The position numbers and the translations under genes are program-made. The notes under the pieces were generated by a model. The model did no database searches. It saw only the letters and a list, made by a program, of their open reading frames with translations, and was not told where the DNA came from. A DNA stretch of 64,000 nucleotides from Neoechinorhynchus agilis (taxonomy: Eukaryota; Acanthocephala), in contig CM121342.1 in the NCBI GenBank assembly GCA_051530055.1, forward strand, positions 14,756,001 to 14,820,000. The letters are read 5' to 3'. Every line of letters starts with the position of its first letter. Within the stretch, counting starts at the first letter, position 1. Positions 1 through 11,232 of the stretch are shown piece by piece.

Positions 1-2050
1 TTTTCCGTTCTTATCGAATTGTTTAAATATTGAATTGTTCATGTTTTTTTATCAAGGAAAAATGAAAAAGGAATTTATAAGGTCCGATATTTCTGAAGTG
101 CAAGTTTTCTATCAATTAACCATCTAGAAAGGCACGAGATTGTGGGCTTCGCAAAGATATCGGACCTGATAAATTGTTCTTTAATTTTTCCGTTCTTATT
201 GAATTGTTTAAATATTGAATTGTTCATTTTTTTATCAAGGAAAAAATGAAAAAAGCAATTTATTAGGTCCGATATTTCTGAAGTGCAAGTTTTCTATCAA
301 TTAACCTTCTAGAAAGGCACGAGATTGTGGGCCTCGCAAAAATATCGGACCTGATAAATTCCTTCTTTAATTTTTCCGTTCTTATCGAATTGTTTAAATA
401 TTGAATTGTTCATTTTTTTATCAAGGAAAAAATGAAAAAAGGAATTTATTAGGTCCGATATTTCGGAAGTGCAAGTTTTCTATCAATTAACCTTCTAGAA
501 AGGCACGAGATTGTGGGCCTCGCAAAAATATCGGACCTGATAAATTCCTTCTTTAATTTTTCCGTTCTTATCGAATTGTTTAAATATTGAATTGTTCATG
601 TTTTTTTATCAAGGAAAAATGAAAAAGGAATTTATTAGGTCCGATATTTCTGAAGTGCAAGTTTTCTATCAATTATCTAGAAAGGCACGAGATTGTGGGC
701 CTCGCAAAACTGTCGGACCTGATAAATTCCTTCTTTAATTTTTCCGTTCTTATCGATTTGTTTAAATATTGAATTGTTCATTTTTTTATCAAGGAAAAAA
801 TTAAAAAAGCAATTTATTAGGTCCGATATTTCGGAAGTGCAAGTTTTCTATCAATTAACCTTCTAGAAAGGCACGAGATTGTGGGCCTCGCAAAAATATC
901 GGACCTGATAAATTCCTTCTTTAATTTTTCCGTTCTTATCGATTTGTTTAAATATTGAATTGTTCATTTTTTTATCAAGGAAAAATGAAAAAGGAATTTA
1001 TTAGGTCCGATATTTCTGAAGTGCAAGTTTTCTATCAATTAACCTTCTAGAAAGGCACGAGATTGTGGGCCTCGCAAAAATATCGGACCTGATAAATTCC
1101 TTCTTTAATTTTTCCGTTCTTATCGAATTTTTTAAATATTGAATTGTTCATGTTTTTTTATCAAGGAAAAATGAAAAAGGAATTTATTAGGTCCGATATT
1201 TCAGAAGTGCAAGTTTTCTATCAATTAACCTTCTAGAAAGGCACGAGATTGTGGGCCTCGCAAAACTGTCGGACCTGATAAATTCCTTCTTTAATTTTTC
1301 CGTTCTTATCGATTTGTTTAAATATTGAATTGTTCATTTTTTTATCAAGGAAAAAATTAAAAAAGCAATTTATTAGGTCCGATATTTCGGAAGTGCAAGT
1401 TTTCTATCAATTAACCTTTTAGAAAGGCACGAGATTGTGGGCCTCGCAAAACTATCGGACCTGATAAATTCCTTCTTTAATTTTTCCGTTCTTATCGATT
1501 TGTTTAAATATTGAATTGTTCATTTTTTTTATCAAGGAAAAATGAAAAAGGAATTTATTAGGTCCGATATTTCTGAAGTGCAAGTTTTCTATCAATTAAC
1601 CTTCTAGAAAGGCACGAGATTGTGGGCTTCGCAAAAATATCGGACCTGATAAATTCCTTCTTTAATTTTTCCGTTCTTATCGATTTGTTTAAATATTGAA
1701 TTGTTCATTTTTTTATCAAGGAAAAAAAAAGGAATTTATTAGGTCCGATATTTCGGAAGTGCAAGTTTTCTATCAATTAACCTTCTAGAAAGGCACGAGA
1801 TTGTGGGCCTCGCAAAACTATCGGACCTGATAAATTCCTTCTTTAATTTTTCGGTTCTTATCGAATTGTTTAAATATTGAATTGTTCATTTTTTTATCAA
1901 GGAAAAATGAAAAAGGAATTTATAATATCCGATATTTCCAAAGTGCAAGTTTTCTATCAATTAACCTTCTAGAAAGGCACGAGATTGTGGGCCTCGCAAA
2001 AATATCGGACCTGATAAATTCCATCTTTAATTTTTCCGTTCTTATCTAAT
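1..2050. repeat. Satellite array of ~185 bp monomers with internal inverted repeat
   Basis: About 11 head-to-tail copies. The marker TTTTCCGTTC begins near 1, 186, 372, 558, 740, 926, 1110, 1296, 1482, 1667, (1848, one base changed) and 2032, so the period is 181-186 bp. Copies differ by scattered substitutions and short indels. Each monomer holds an inverted repeat: an arm ending GGTCCGATATTT pairs with an arm beginning AATATCGGACC about 70 bp later, extending outward through AAGGAATTTAT and ATAAATTCCTT. The array runs off the left edge and ends raggedly at about 2050. There is no coding frame. The arrangement fits a palindromic (MITE-like) unit amplified in tandem. Confidence 0.93.
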
Positions 2051-2210
2051 TTCTTCCACGATTTTTTCTAATTAATAAAGAATCGCTGGCGTGTATGTTT
2101 GTAGAAATGCCGTCGAACAAGAATAAGTCATTGATTTGTATTTGTAATAAGTAAAGCACTCATTTAAGACTCTCGATCGACCCATTTTTGCTGAAGAAAT
2201 TGCGAATATT

Positions 2211-2479
2211 TTACTGATAATAAAGCTCAAGGCTCATTCCGTCAGATATTTCGTAGTCCTCGAGAGTGATGGCGTCCTTGTAGATTGTGTACCTAAGAAA
2301 GAGTTGTACTCATAAAAACTTAAACTGAACATATCGCACCATTTTTTCAAAACTATTTTATCGTAAGCTGTTCCCGTTTGAGCGGAAATAAGCTTCTTAA
2401 GGTCGCCAATGGTGTCCGATGGATTACACTTTACTCTAACCTTCTTACCAAGTCGATCGTTGCAAATCACTTCAATCAT
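2211..2479 (-). CDS. UBL5: Ubiquitin-like protein 5 (Hub1)
   Basis: Two exons: 2340-2479 and 2211-2292, split by a 47 nt GT-AG intron (2293-2339). They join in the codon for Trp47 to give 73 residues, the exact family length. The protein starts [13 protein letters not shown] and ends in SLELYYQ, with the double Tyr that replaces the Gly-Gly of ubiquitin. UBL5/Hub1 is a non-conjugated ubiquitin-like modifier that binds spliceosomal proteins and affects 5' splice-site choice; in nematodes it also acts in the mitochondrial unfolded-protein response. The start ATG directly follows CACGATTTAG, a 3' splice acceptor with no preceding coding exon visible. It lies tail-on to the satellite array. Confidence 0.95.
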
Positions 2480-3552
2480 CTAAATCGTGGCCGTTAAATT
2501 GTGTGCGTCCTTGTGAAAAACGAGATAATTGGATGAGTTTAATCTTGCCGAATAAAGCCTAACGACTTAAGCTAAAAGTAAATGTGAAATAGCCCGTTAA
2601 ATTTGTAAGGTTTATAGAGGTAGAAAATAGAAGAGGTACAAATCGACAAGAAACGGTTTAAAACGGACTGAACCACTTTTCCCTCCGAACATGACGTACT
2701 AAGCCACGCTGCTTTTTCATAGTTGCGCTATCGAGCTGAAAGAAACAAAATATTAAAACAGAACCGGTAATAGACACCGCTTGGATTTTTTATGGTTTGC
2801 GTTCATTTGGGTCTGTGTTTTGAGATCTTAAAATCCACAAGTGTTATTTGTTTTAACGGAGTTTTTCTACGTAGAAGGCGTTCTTTCGTAACTTCTCTCG
2901 TGTTGTTGAGAACTGTTGCGATAGCTGTGCTATACACGCCTGCTGCTCGGCTGAACGGTTTTATGGGTATATTCACTGATCGGATGGGTGAGTTAGTAAT
3001 TTGTAGTCTTGCTGCTTTTTTATTGCTTTTCGTTCTTCACTACTCAAGGATCGCCGTTTTACTCATACCATCGGTTTTTTGGCATCTCCCTTCTTTCATT
3101 TTGTTCAAAAGCCACAATCACTCGCCTAAAGGTCAACCTCTGAGAGATTATATCTTTATTTATCACATTTCCTCCGTAAATTAGTTATTGGTACGTACGA
3201 GAAATGTCAATTCTCTAGTAATTCAATTATTTCCGAAAATTCGCAAATATGAATAACTTTTAAAGTGCCCTCAAAATTGTTAACAAAAGCGCTTTTTTGC
3301 ACAGACGTTTCGTCTTATTGTATTACACTTGTTTCTTACGCCTTCATATCTTGAGCTATGTTTCAGAAGAAGAAAAAGGAGTCTATCCGTACCAATCATC
3401 TTTTTAAGTTTGCTTTTAAAATCTTCAATACTCCATTTGTATAGTAAAACGTCTCTTATTTTAACCTCAAAAAGCACAAATTTGCCCTTCTTTTAATTAG
3501 ACAGAAATTGACTTAAAAAAGTTGAAATAATCATTATATTGTCTGTTTTTAA
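2480..3552. other. Intergenic, no supported gene
   Basis: No recognisable gene. A 130-codon frame at 2792-3184 (+) has two hydrophobic stretches (around residues 35-50 and 70-95), no family resemblance that I can see and no clear start context. It may be chance or an exon of something unseen. A 65-codon frame at 3280-3477 (-) is also unconvincing. Confidence 0.5.
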
Positions 3553-3680
3553 AATTTATTTCCCCGATATTTCACATCGGTCGGATAATTCCGACATTGT
3601 CACACCCACAAGCAATCACAAACCTTGGCGTAAAATATCGGAATTATCCGACCGGTGTGAAATATCGGGGAAATAAATTA
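3553..3680. repeat. Palindromic MITE-like element (family P1)
   Basis: Arms of about 40 bp: AATTTATTTCCCCGATATTT at the left end is mirrored by AAATATCGGGGAAATAAATT at the right end. The inner arms also pair (TCGGATAATTCC with GGAATTATCCGA). A partial second copy of the right arm sits at about 3826-3880. Relatives occur at 29700-29825 and 61590-61790. It is non-coding. Confidence 0.85.
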
Positions 3681-4060
3681 GTAAAGATTTGAATCCGTCG
3701 GGGTGGCGAAACTAAGAGAAAAAAGTATCTTTTCCCGCGAAGATATTAATTAAAGATATAATTTATTCGTGGAACTTTAACGGTGTATTCCGAAAGAGAG
3801 ATCGAAGAAACTTGCGAAACAAAGGCAAACCTTGGCGTAAAATATCGAAATTATCCGACCGGTGTGAAATATGGCATCCTGAAGAGGGTTTTAAAACTAA
3901 TAAAAAAAGAAAGTATTTTCCCTTTCCCAAATACAATAATGCAAGTAATCATTTTATAGTTTTTAAAGTTAAAGTCACTAGAATTGGACACACCTATATG
4001 TTTGGCGCAACGATATGATTAGATTGCTTCTTTTTTTCTTTGTTTTTCTAGACAAATATC

Positions 4061-5305
4061 ATGAATATTGACGCGTTCGCAGACCACCCATCCACGGTTT
4101 CTGCCAAGTTTTCTAGTCCGATACCAGACGGATCTGATGGTTCTAAGGAAATCTTAAGTAATTTCGAAAAGACATATCAAAAGTTTGAGGACATGGGTCT
4201 TCAGGATCCTTTGCTTCGTGGAATATTTGCTCACGGTTTCGAGCATCCGAGTGCCATTCAGCAGCGTGCCATTGTGCCCATCATCGAAGGCCACGATGTC
4301 ATAGCTCAGGCACAGTCTGGAACGGGAAAGACCGCTACTTATGCCGTCGCTGCCATTCAACGCCTGGACTGCCGCAATAGTGACTGCCAAGTACTTATCC
4401 TTGCTCCCACTCGTGAGTTGGCTCGCCAGATTCAAAAGGTTGTCGTGGCTCTGGGCAACTACATGAAGGTGAAATGCCACGCTTGTACCGGTGGTACCAG
4501 TATTGATCTAGATATGACAACTCTTAGAAATGGTGTCCATATTGTGGTCGGTACGCCCGGTCGTGTTTTAGACATGATAAGACGTCAAGCGTTTCGCACT
4601 AGTTCGATCATGATGTTCATTTTGGATGAAGCAGATGAAATGTTAAGTAAAGGATTCACCGATCAAATCTATGATGTCTTTAAAAATCTCGGAGAAGATA
4701 CACAAGTTGTGTTGATGAGTGCGACGATGCCAGATGCCGTTCTTGAAGTAACTGATCGATTTATGCGAGATCCAGTTACGATATTAGTTAAGAAGGAAGA
4801 GCTTACTCTTGAGGGTATTAAACAATTTTACGTTGATGTCCAACAAGACGCTAACAAACTTATGACTTTATGCGATCTGTACGCTAGTCTTCAGGTCACT
4901 CAATCAGTGATCTTTTGTAATACTCGCAAGGTCGTCGAATGGCTGCAGCGTGAAATGGAAGAGCGCCAGCATCCAGTTGCTGCCATTCATGGCGATATGC
5001 ATCAAGATGAACGAAACCGAATTATGCAGGGATTTCTGGAAGGTCAAAGTCGTGTTTTGCTTACTACCGATCTTTTATCACGTGGAATCGACGTCCAACA
5101 AGTCTCTTTGGTCATAAATTTCGATCTTCCTAAAGATCGTGAAAGCTATATTCATCGAATTGGTCGAGGAGGACGATTTGGTCGAAAGGGAGTCGCTATA
5201 AACTTTGTCACGAACGAGGATAAAGAGTATCTGAAAGGAATCGAAGAGTTCTATGGTACTTCCATCGAAGAAATGCCAATGAACGTTCACGAATTGCTCG
5301 TATGA
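4061..5305 (+). CDS. eIF4A: Eukaryotic initiation factor 4A, DEAD-box RNA helicase
   Basis: A single uninterrupted frame of 414 residues (family about 400-415). It is the ATP-dependent RNA helicase of the cap-binding eIF4F complex, unwinding 5' leaders for ribosome scanning in the cytoplasm. Motifs in order: Q-motif region (PSAIQQRA, 63-70), motif [11 protein letters not shown] (82-91), PTRELA (116-121), TPGR (165-168), DEAD (189-192), SAT (220-222) and HRIGRGGR near 370. The ending SIEEMPMNV is the eIF4A1/2-type tail, not the eIF4A3 (exon-junction) type. The 5' half uses more GC-rich codons than the 3' half. A 3' splice acceptor (TTTTTCTAG) lies 10 nt before the ATG, so the mRNA probably receives a spliced leader or a short 5' exon. 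Confidence 0.96.
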   Translation: MNIDAFADHPSTVSAKFSSPIPDGSDGSKEILSNFEKTYQKFEDMGLQDPLLRGIFAHGFEHPSAIQQRAIVPIIEGHDVIAQAQSGTGKTATYAVAAIQRLDCRNSDCQVLILAPTRELARQIQKVVVALGNYMKVKCHACTGGTSIDLDMTTLRNGVHIVVGTPGRVLDMIRRQAFRTSSIMMFILDEADEMLSKGFTDQIYDVFKNLGEDTQVVLMSATMPDAVLEVTDRFMRDPVTILVKKEELTLEGIKQFYVDVQQDANKLMTLCDLYASLQVTQSVIFCNTRKVVEWLQREMEERQHPVAAIHGDMHQDERNRIMQGFLEGQSRVLLTTDLLSRGIDVQQVSLVINFDLPKDRESYIHRIGRGGRFGRKGVAINFVTNEDKEYLKGIEEFYGTSIEEMPMNVHELLV

Positions 5306-5524
5306 GGTGGCTTCGTGGTCTAAGGAGCATGACCGGAGTCTAGCACGAAACAGAAAAAAAGAGTTGAGCTCCATTTAACAGAGTGCCTGTGTGTAGTAGT
5401 AGAAGGCTTTGGGATCAATGCATATCGATATTTCATTTCGAATGATTTTTATGAATTCCTGTTGATCTCTTTCTCAACATGATATCGCTAAATTTCTACA
5501 TTTTAAATTGGAAACAAAATTAGT

Positions 5525-6349
5525 TTATTTTGGAATGAGATAAAAATTACGCGAAAGTTCGTCACTCAAGTACTCGGACGTTTCGGCTATTTTCTCTGTT
5601 GGAAACTCAGGTAAGTCCATTAGCCATTTAACAAAGTCTTCTCTCAACAATCCTTTAGTAACGTTCTCAAAAATACTATATTTGTGCACAGGCTTTCTCA
5701 AGTCAACTGGTCGTTGATTTTCGATTGGACTCCTATTCTTTGGCTTATTGGATTTTAATTGGACATTCCTTGGAGACGTATGAAAAACCTTTAGATCTGC
5801 GAATGAAGGAATTGTGTCCAGAGTCGACCGATGCCCTTCTTCATATTCATCGTACGCACTTTGAGGACTTGTTATACTGTACGTATAAAGATAATCTTGT
5901 TCGCTTTTAGATTTAGTGCATAATTTCAGAACCAAAACCAATTGTGAGATTATGCGTTCTTGAACTCGAATCCTCCGCTGTTCGTGTCTTACGTTTGTCG
6001 CTACAAGTTGATTCTTGATTTACTTTTTTAGGCTCCTTCAAACGCACGACCGTGACTGGATTACTGTCTTCTTCGAGCTCGGAAAATTCTTCACCACACA
6101 TTGTATTCAATCGCATAAATGCGTTCTTATTGCCTTGTCGAATTCGCATAGAAGGACGGTTGAAAGATCGTTTAGGCGGTTTATTCGGAATTGCTTTTGG
6201 TAGCCTCGTAACTCGTAGTCCTTTTGGTTGCTCCTAAAAGTTTTTTAAGGTTAATTAAACCTGGGAATATAGAAACGATCTGGTACATAAAGAAAATATA
6301 TTGTTTTTGAAAAGGGATTTGAAATGGTAATAGCCTGTACCTTTAACAT
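5525..6349 (-). CDS. Unrecognised basic/acidic protein, three exons
   Basis: No family recognised. Exon 1 is probably three codons (6341-6349, ATG TTA AAG before a GTACAG donor). Exon 2 starts at 6233 and runs to about 5950, and exon 3 ends at 5525. The exon 2/3 junction is not settled: frame demands an intron of length 1 mod 3, and a donor GTTTTG near 5938 with an acceptor AACAAG near 5892 fits but the acceptor is weak. Exon 2 begins with a strongly basic stretch rich in Arg, Lys and Pro (EQPKGLRVTRLPK and following) and then turns acidic (EEFSELEEDSN). The C-terminal part has an amphipathic segment around LREDFVKWLMDL. There is no signal peptide or membrane helix. A nuclear or chromatin protein is possible, but that is a guess from composition. 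Confidence 0.6.
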
Positions 6350-6675
6350 TTTGTGGAAGTGCGTCGTTTCTTTACATTCATACTAATGATACATCGTCGT
6401 CATGGTTACGATGATCGAGTCCAAAAAATAATCGATACCTTTGTCGTTTTTTTGATTTGTTTATCGTGCGCGCACGCACGCTCACATGTAAATCTACAAG
6501 AAAGCACAATCATAATCTTCGTTCATGTTAAATATGGACTTGACAACCTGACCTAAAATCTGAACTTTTTTTTCAACTATGAGTCTGTTCGTTTGCTCAC
6601 TATCTCCACCAAAAGGTCTATGATTAAGCGCACTCTTAAATTGCGCAAGACAACGCTGTGGGTTTAAAGTTTAAC

Positions 6676-7483
6676 ATGAGCGGCACAGAACTGGTTGTGT
6701 GTTCAATTTTATTTTCTTGGGCCACAGTTCTTCGATGTCAGCCAATTTCTGAAGTTATCGTTGAAAACAGTGAAGTAGCGACTTTACAAATGAAAATTGT
6801 TTGTTATTTCCATAAGGCAATCGGTCTTAATAAGAAAAATGAAGACCGATTGATTTGATGGAATCAAGGACATTATTTGCAATGTACATTTGCCGCCTGC
6901 GATAGCCAACACAACCGATAATCTAGGAATGATCGTCTACGTCCAGAATGTCAAAACTTATGACTATGCCACTAAGGTAACCGTTCAATATTCTCAAAGT
7001 TTTCACCTAAAGCATCTGTTTAACGGCGATTATGAACGTGTTGCAGTTCAGAATCTTGACCGATACTCAATATGCGTAGTCCTTTTAGAAAAATCAGTGA
7101 ATAAAAACGCAGACCTTGGAAACGAGGACGTGGTTAAATCCTTTTTATGCACAATTGTTAATCTTGATCCGGAAATCGGTGTGTCTATAGACGTCAAACC
7201 AGAGTTTTCTCTGTTTATTTATTTACTCTGCTTGCTGTTTATTAGTCCTATAGTTCTGCGATATTATCTTCAGTCTCGAAAAACGACAAAAATGAAAGAC
7301 GAATTATCGAAGAAGAGACACACAAAAGAGAATATTGATGAGAAACGAGAACTGAGTCTTGAAGAAATTAACGATGAATTCGATGAGGATCAAACAGATG
7401 AACTTAAAGATAATATCGATGTCGTTGTCGATAGCATTTTAAAAGAAGCTCCATGGCATATTGACACGCGGAAATTCATCTAA
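6676..7483 (+). CDS. Unknown single-pass membrane protein, family M copy 1
   Basis: Two exons, 6676-6798 and 6869-7483, about 245 residues. The start was chosen at the ATG opening a signal peptide (MSGTELVVCSILFSW and following). The 70 nt intron (GTTTGT donor, AATCAAG acceptor) is inferred from phase and from alignment with the two sister genes. The extracellular part has conserved Cys residues in DIICNV, YSICVVLLEKS and SFLCTI, and N-glycosylation sites. The spacing recalls a fibronectin-III-like sandwich, which is an inference only. A membrane helix (PEFSLFIYLLCLLF) is followed by a charged cytoplasmic tail ending near VVDSILKEAPW. It is directly followed by copy 2 in the same direction; copy 3 is at 16789-17675 on the other strand. 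Confidence 0.75.
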
Positions 7484-7761
7484 ATACACAAATGAAACGA
7501 TAAATTGTAGTGTATGATTATTTAATAATATGTAATAAGCGCATTGTAGGATGGTTTTTCGTGTAGAAAAATTAAAATAGGTTAAGTTTGTAGTTGACGT
7601 GCTTTTTGAACAAAATTCAGAAAAGTAAAATTCTCAAAAGAAAACATTTGTAATTATTTTGTTTAAAATAGCGACTAAACAGTCTAGATGTGGAAAACAG
7701 CTTTGAGGTAAGCAAGTTTCTTGTTTTCATCTACACATTCGGTATTTTTGGCACACACACA

Positions 7762-8652
7762 ATGCTATTCTCAATAAAAGCACCCATCACGATGCTGAAT
7801 TACTTTTGGATATTATTAAAGCTTATATTTGTTAGCCATTCAGTACCACTTTCAAGGATAAATGAAACCGAAGTCATTGCAGCTGATAACGCCACTTCGA
7901 TCATCAAAGTAGAAAATGCAACCTCAAGAGCGAAATTGGACTGCTTTTTCCATACACTTAATTGGTTTCTTTTTCTTGCCTTGAGAGAAGCTGATTGATT
8001 TAATGGAATTGAGGATATTTTGTGCAACGTGCAATTGCCGTCTACCACCTCTAACTCCACAGAGAATATGGCAATGGTTGTTTATTCGCAGAACTTGGAT
8101 ACCGAAGACTTTTTAACAAAGGTAATCACGGAGTATTCATCGGTGTTTCAGTTTAGTTCACTATTTGGGGAACATGAATATTTTACGTTCCAAAACTTCG
8201 ATAAGTATCGAATATGTTTAATCCTTTTAGCGACTTCGCCTAATGACACCGTTGATCTCAGAAGCGAGAAAGCGATAATGTCTATTACGTGTACCGATAT
8301 TAATCTGGAACAAAGCGTTGAAGTGCTAATGGAAACAAAGCCAGAATTCTCTTTATTTATCTATCTACTTTGCTTGCTAATTGTCGTCTTACTTATACTA
8401 AGAGATCGTTTAAAGTCTCGAAATTCGGATAGGAAAAGCTCGAGAAATTTTCAATTTGAAAGAGAGCGTCTACCGGTTATAAGAGAATCGGGCGTAAATA
8501 CAAAGGAGATCGGCGCTCAGAGACCAAAAATGACTGATTATGACGAATATATCGATCATGTTGTCGCAAATATCTTAAATGAAGTGCCATGGTACACAAG
8601 TCGCGGTGAATGCTCTCCAGTTAAAGACATATTACAGAAACATTTACTTTAA
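7762..8652 (+). CDS. Unknown single-pass membrane protein, family M copy 2
   Basis: Exons 7762-7908 and 8014-8652 (intron 105 nt, GTAGAA donor, AATTGAG acceptor), about 261 residues. An in-frame ATG at 7792 is an alternative start, and both give a hydrophobic N-terminus (MLNYFWILLKLIFVS). The ectodomain matches copy 1: DILCNVQLP, then an N-glycan-rich stretch, then KYRICLILLATSPNDT and SITCTDI. A membrane helix (PEFSLFIYLLCLLI) and a tail with HVVANILNEVPW follow. The short signature (V-A-x-I-L-x-E/D-V/A-P-W) at the tail end is kept in all three copies while the rest of the tail diverges. Function unknown. Tandem arrangement with copy 1 points to local duplication. Confidence 0.72.
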
Positions 8653-9263
8653 CGTTAACATTCTTGGTCTTAATGAGATTTATCGGTTTAGTTTAATAAA
8701 AAAATTCATGATTCTGGTTGCTGCTGTAGTTGTCGACCGTTGCCGCCACAGCAGCAACATTTTATTCGCTGATATTTCAGTGAACATTGCTTGTGACAAA
8801 GAGTTGAACAATCTTTAAAAAGATTCAGGTTAGAGCGTTGATGGATAAAGAAAGCTTACAAATGCAAGTAATGACGTCTTCCTCAAATGGAAAGATCAAA
8901 GTTTCCTGCTTGCACATTGAACATTGCATGCCGGCTGATGAGCAACTGGAGCACGAAAGGACGTGTTTTGTGAATATTTTAATGATCGAATCGATTATTA
9001 TCTGATGTTTTCCTGATTTAACCTACGACGAACATGAGATTTTCGAGAGCTAACGGCAGCTATACCTGGAACAGATCAAACAATGAATAAAGATGCGACT
9101 GGTTGTAGACGTGTGAGCCAGAAAGAGAATCAAGAACACTTGTAAGTCTAATGCGAAGAAATTATAAAGGAATGTAAATCAAATTTGCCTATGAGCGATT
9201 GCTATTTTTTAAATAGACGCTGAACAGCTCTAAAAATAATTTTATTGTAATTTTTAATTAGAT
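8653..9263. other. Intergenic, no gene seen
   Basis: AT-rich 3' flank of copy 2. No frame, repeat or RNA gene recognised. Confidence 0.5.
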
Positions 9264-9418
9264 GTTTAGAACATCCCTTGACTTTTTCCTTTACGCATAC
9301 AGTTAACTGATGTATTGCATCAGGGAAGCCAATAAAATTAACACCCTGAACCCTCCGGATCCTCAGATACCTCCCGGGGAGACGTAAAGGAAAAAGCCGA
9401 GTAAAGGATGATCTAAAC
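9264..9418. repeat. Palindromic element with GGTATCTGAGGATCCGG core (family P2)
   Basis: The left arm (GTTTAGAACATCCCTTGAC, then TTTTTCCTTTACG) is the inverse of the right arm (CGTAAAGGAAAAA, then a degraded GATGATCTAAAC). Between them, at about 9354-9379, lies the core CCGGATCCTCAGATACCTCC. The same core recurs in P2-related sequence at about 19945-19975, 62070-62100, 62495-62515 and 62638-62660. Confidence 0.7.
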
Positions 9419-9788
9419 ACCTCATTAAAAAATAACCGGCTTGCTAGAAGACACATAAATCGATTAAAAAATTATCAGATTTTAGAGGCAATGATTTTCA
9501 ATCTTGGGGTCAAGACCCACACTTTTAAAAGTATATTCAATATTTAGGGAATAATTAAAGCAACGAAACAATGTGTCCATGGAAAAAGATATTGTATACA
9601 ATATTTCTTTTATCGCCTCTGTTTTGTAAGTTGAACTTGAACCGCCAAAATAATTGCACTAAGAACAGGAATGACATTTTTCTAAAAAGTATATTTTGGG
9701 TTTCAAACTTGGAGTCGTGACCACAAAACAAAAGGTCGAAAACTGTTATTTTAGAGGCAGTACCAAAATGGGGCAAAAAGGTGATCGC

Positions 9789-10587
9789 TCAAATAACCAC
9801 TAGACAATCATACTGTTCATTTGAAGCATTTTTACAAGATCCAATGAGCCGTTTTAGAATTCGAAGACGTTGTCGCAATTCCTTCACAAGGCGAATCTCG
9901 CTTACTGTCTTCTCTAACTCTGGATTCACCATATCCAAATCAATGAAAGGTTGGTTTAGGTTTTTGTCAAGAACCGACACAGCTCGTCGACTCAATTGAT
10001 ATTTGTGTCCAAAATCCCAATTAGAAATGATTTTCTCCGGTAAGTAGTGTCTAACGTCGTGCATGCAAGCCGGACAGAATTGCTTTCCGAAATATTCGCA
10101 AATCTGCCAGTTACGACGATTCATTGAGATAGCCCCACAACCGGCACATCGTTCATTGTGGACAATGGAAGGACGTGTTAGAATGAGTTGAGGTCTTGGA
10201 GGAGCCCAATCCTCGATACCACGTATAAAATGCTCTCCTAACTTAGAATCGCGTTCATACACTTCGATCTCATAAACTGTATCCGGAAATTGAGATCAAA
10301 GATTAATCATGACACTTGAGCTCATTGACCGGTGGTAAATCGTTTTCGTAAGTTAAGCTGTTAAGTAGCGAAATCGCAGTATTCGTAGCACTGCTGCTAG
10401 AGGGCGAAGGTTCATTCCTTTTCGCCATGGAACGCTCAATACGCATCGTAGAATTGGTCAGTTCAAAGGCTTCAATGAGCATATCGCAATAATCAATATG
10501 GGCTTTTTCATTCGCCGACGAAGGGCACGTTGAAAGGTCGCGATCCAGGATAAAATCCCGAATCCGTTTTAATGGAGGATCCGGCAT
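9789..10587 (-). CDS. Rubicon-homology (RH) domain protein, probably incomplete
   Basis: Two coding blocks: 10303-10587, then 9789 to about 10268. The first opens with an ATG set directly behind a TTTATTGCAG acceptor. The second carries the first half of a Rubicon-homology zinc-binding domain: ERCAGCGAISMN, ICEYFGKQFCPAC, then the hallmark KIISNWDFGHKYQLS. RH proteins (Rubicon, Pacer, PLEKHM1, DEF8) bind Rab7 on late endosomes and control autophagosome maturation. In the family a second Cys-rich cluster follows. Here the frame ends at CLVVI with no such cluster downstream, so either a 3' exon is unrecognised (a possible GTAAAA donor lies at about 9832) or the gene is truncated. The intron joining the two blocks (somewhere in 10269-10330) is needed by frame, but its exact ends are unclear. 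Confidence 0.75.
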
Positions 10588-10593
10588 CTGCAA

Positions 10594-11232
10594 TAAACAA
10601 ACACGATATTTTAGAATTCACAATTTTACAGAAATAACCTTAAACGACCGACTTCCATAAATAGGGCATTAATCTAACCGATTTTTTTGGCCGATTTCGC
10701 TTATTCAGCCATTACTAACTTTGTTGATATTGACCAAATCGTATTTTATCATTTTAAGCATGGTTAGCCGGTAACTTTGTTCTGTTTTAAAATGTCGCCC
10801 TTACCACGGCTGTAAATTTTATTCGTATTTGTGACGAATTCAATATGGAGAATGACGCAATTTCGTCGGAAGAATCCATGTTTCTGTGGCGAACTTTTAG
10901 TAATGTTTTTATTGATTTTTCTTATGCGTAGGTCATTGATTTAAAATGAAATCGTTTCTTGTTTATATTTACTAAAAGTCACAGAATTTTATTTAGCAGT
11001 CATATCAAATCCGCATTACCCATATGTTATGATTGTTCGGCAGCTTCCTTGATGGCAATGGCATTGCCGCGTTGGATCGCCCCGTTGATTCGCTGCGACA
11101 TTGTATTGTATGCAACGTTACTTTCCTACGTTGCACCATAGGTATAAGCTTGTCAAATAGAATTAGACTCCGCAAGAGATCTAAAATACACGACAGCAGT
11201 CCTGTTATGCGGGCAATTCGCGTCTCTTAAAA
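10594..11232. other. Intergenic, no gene seen
   Basis: AT-rich stretch upstream of the RH-domain gene, followed from about 11000 by decayed sequence that grades into the LINE below. No convincing frame. Confidence 0.45.

Noticed and set aside
1-2050. Regular repeats with unique-looking spacers, considered as a CRISPR array
   Set aside because: The whole ~185 bp unit repeats, including the would-be spacers, and the window is eukaryotic. It is a satellite.
4154-4480. 108-codon minus-strand frame
   Set aside because: Lies antisense within eIF4A with no features; a shadow of codon usage.
6799-6868. Hairpin-ended intron of euglenid non-conventional or HAC1/XBP1 type
   Set aside because: Cutting at the hairpin ends does not restore the frame (a TGA remains). 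The GTTTGT/GTGAGT-to-AAG intron does, in all three copies. The hairpin lies inside that intron.
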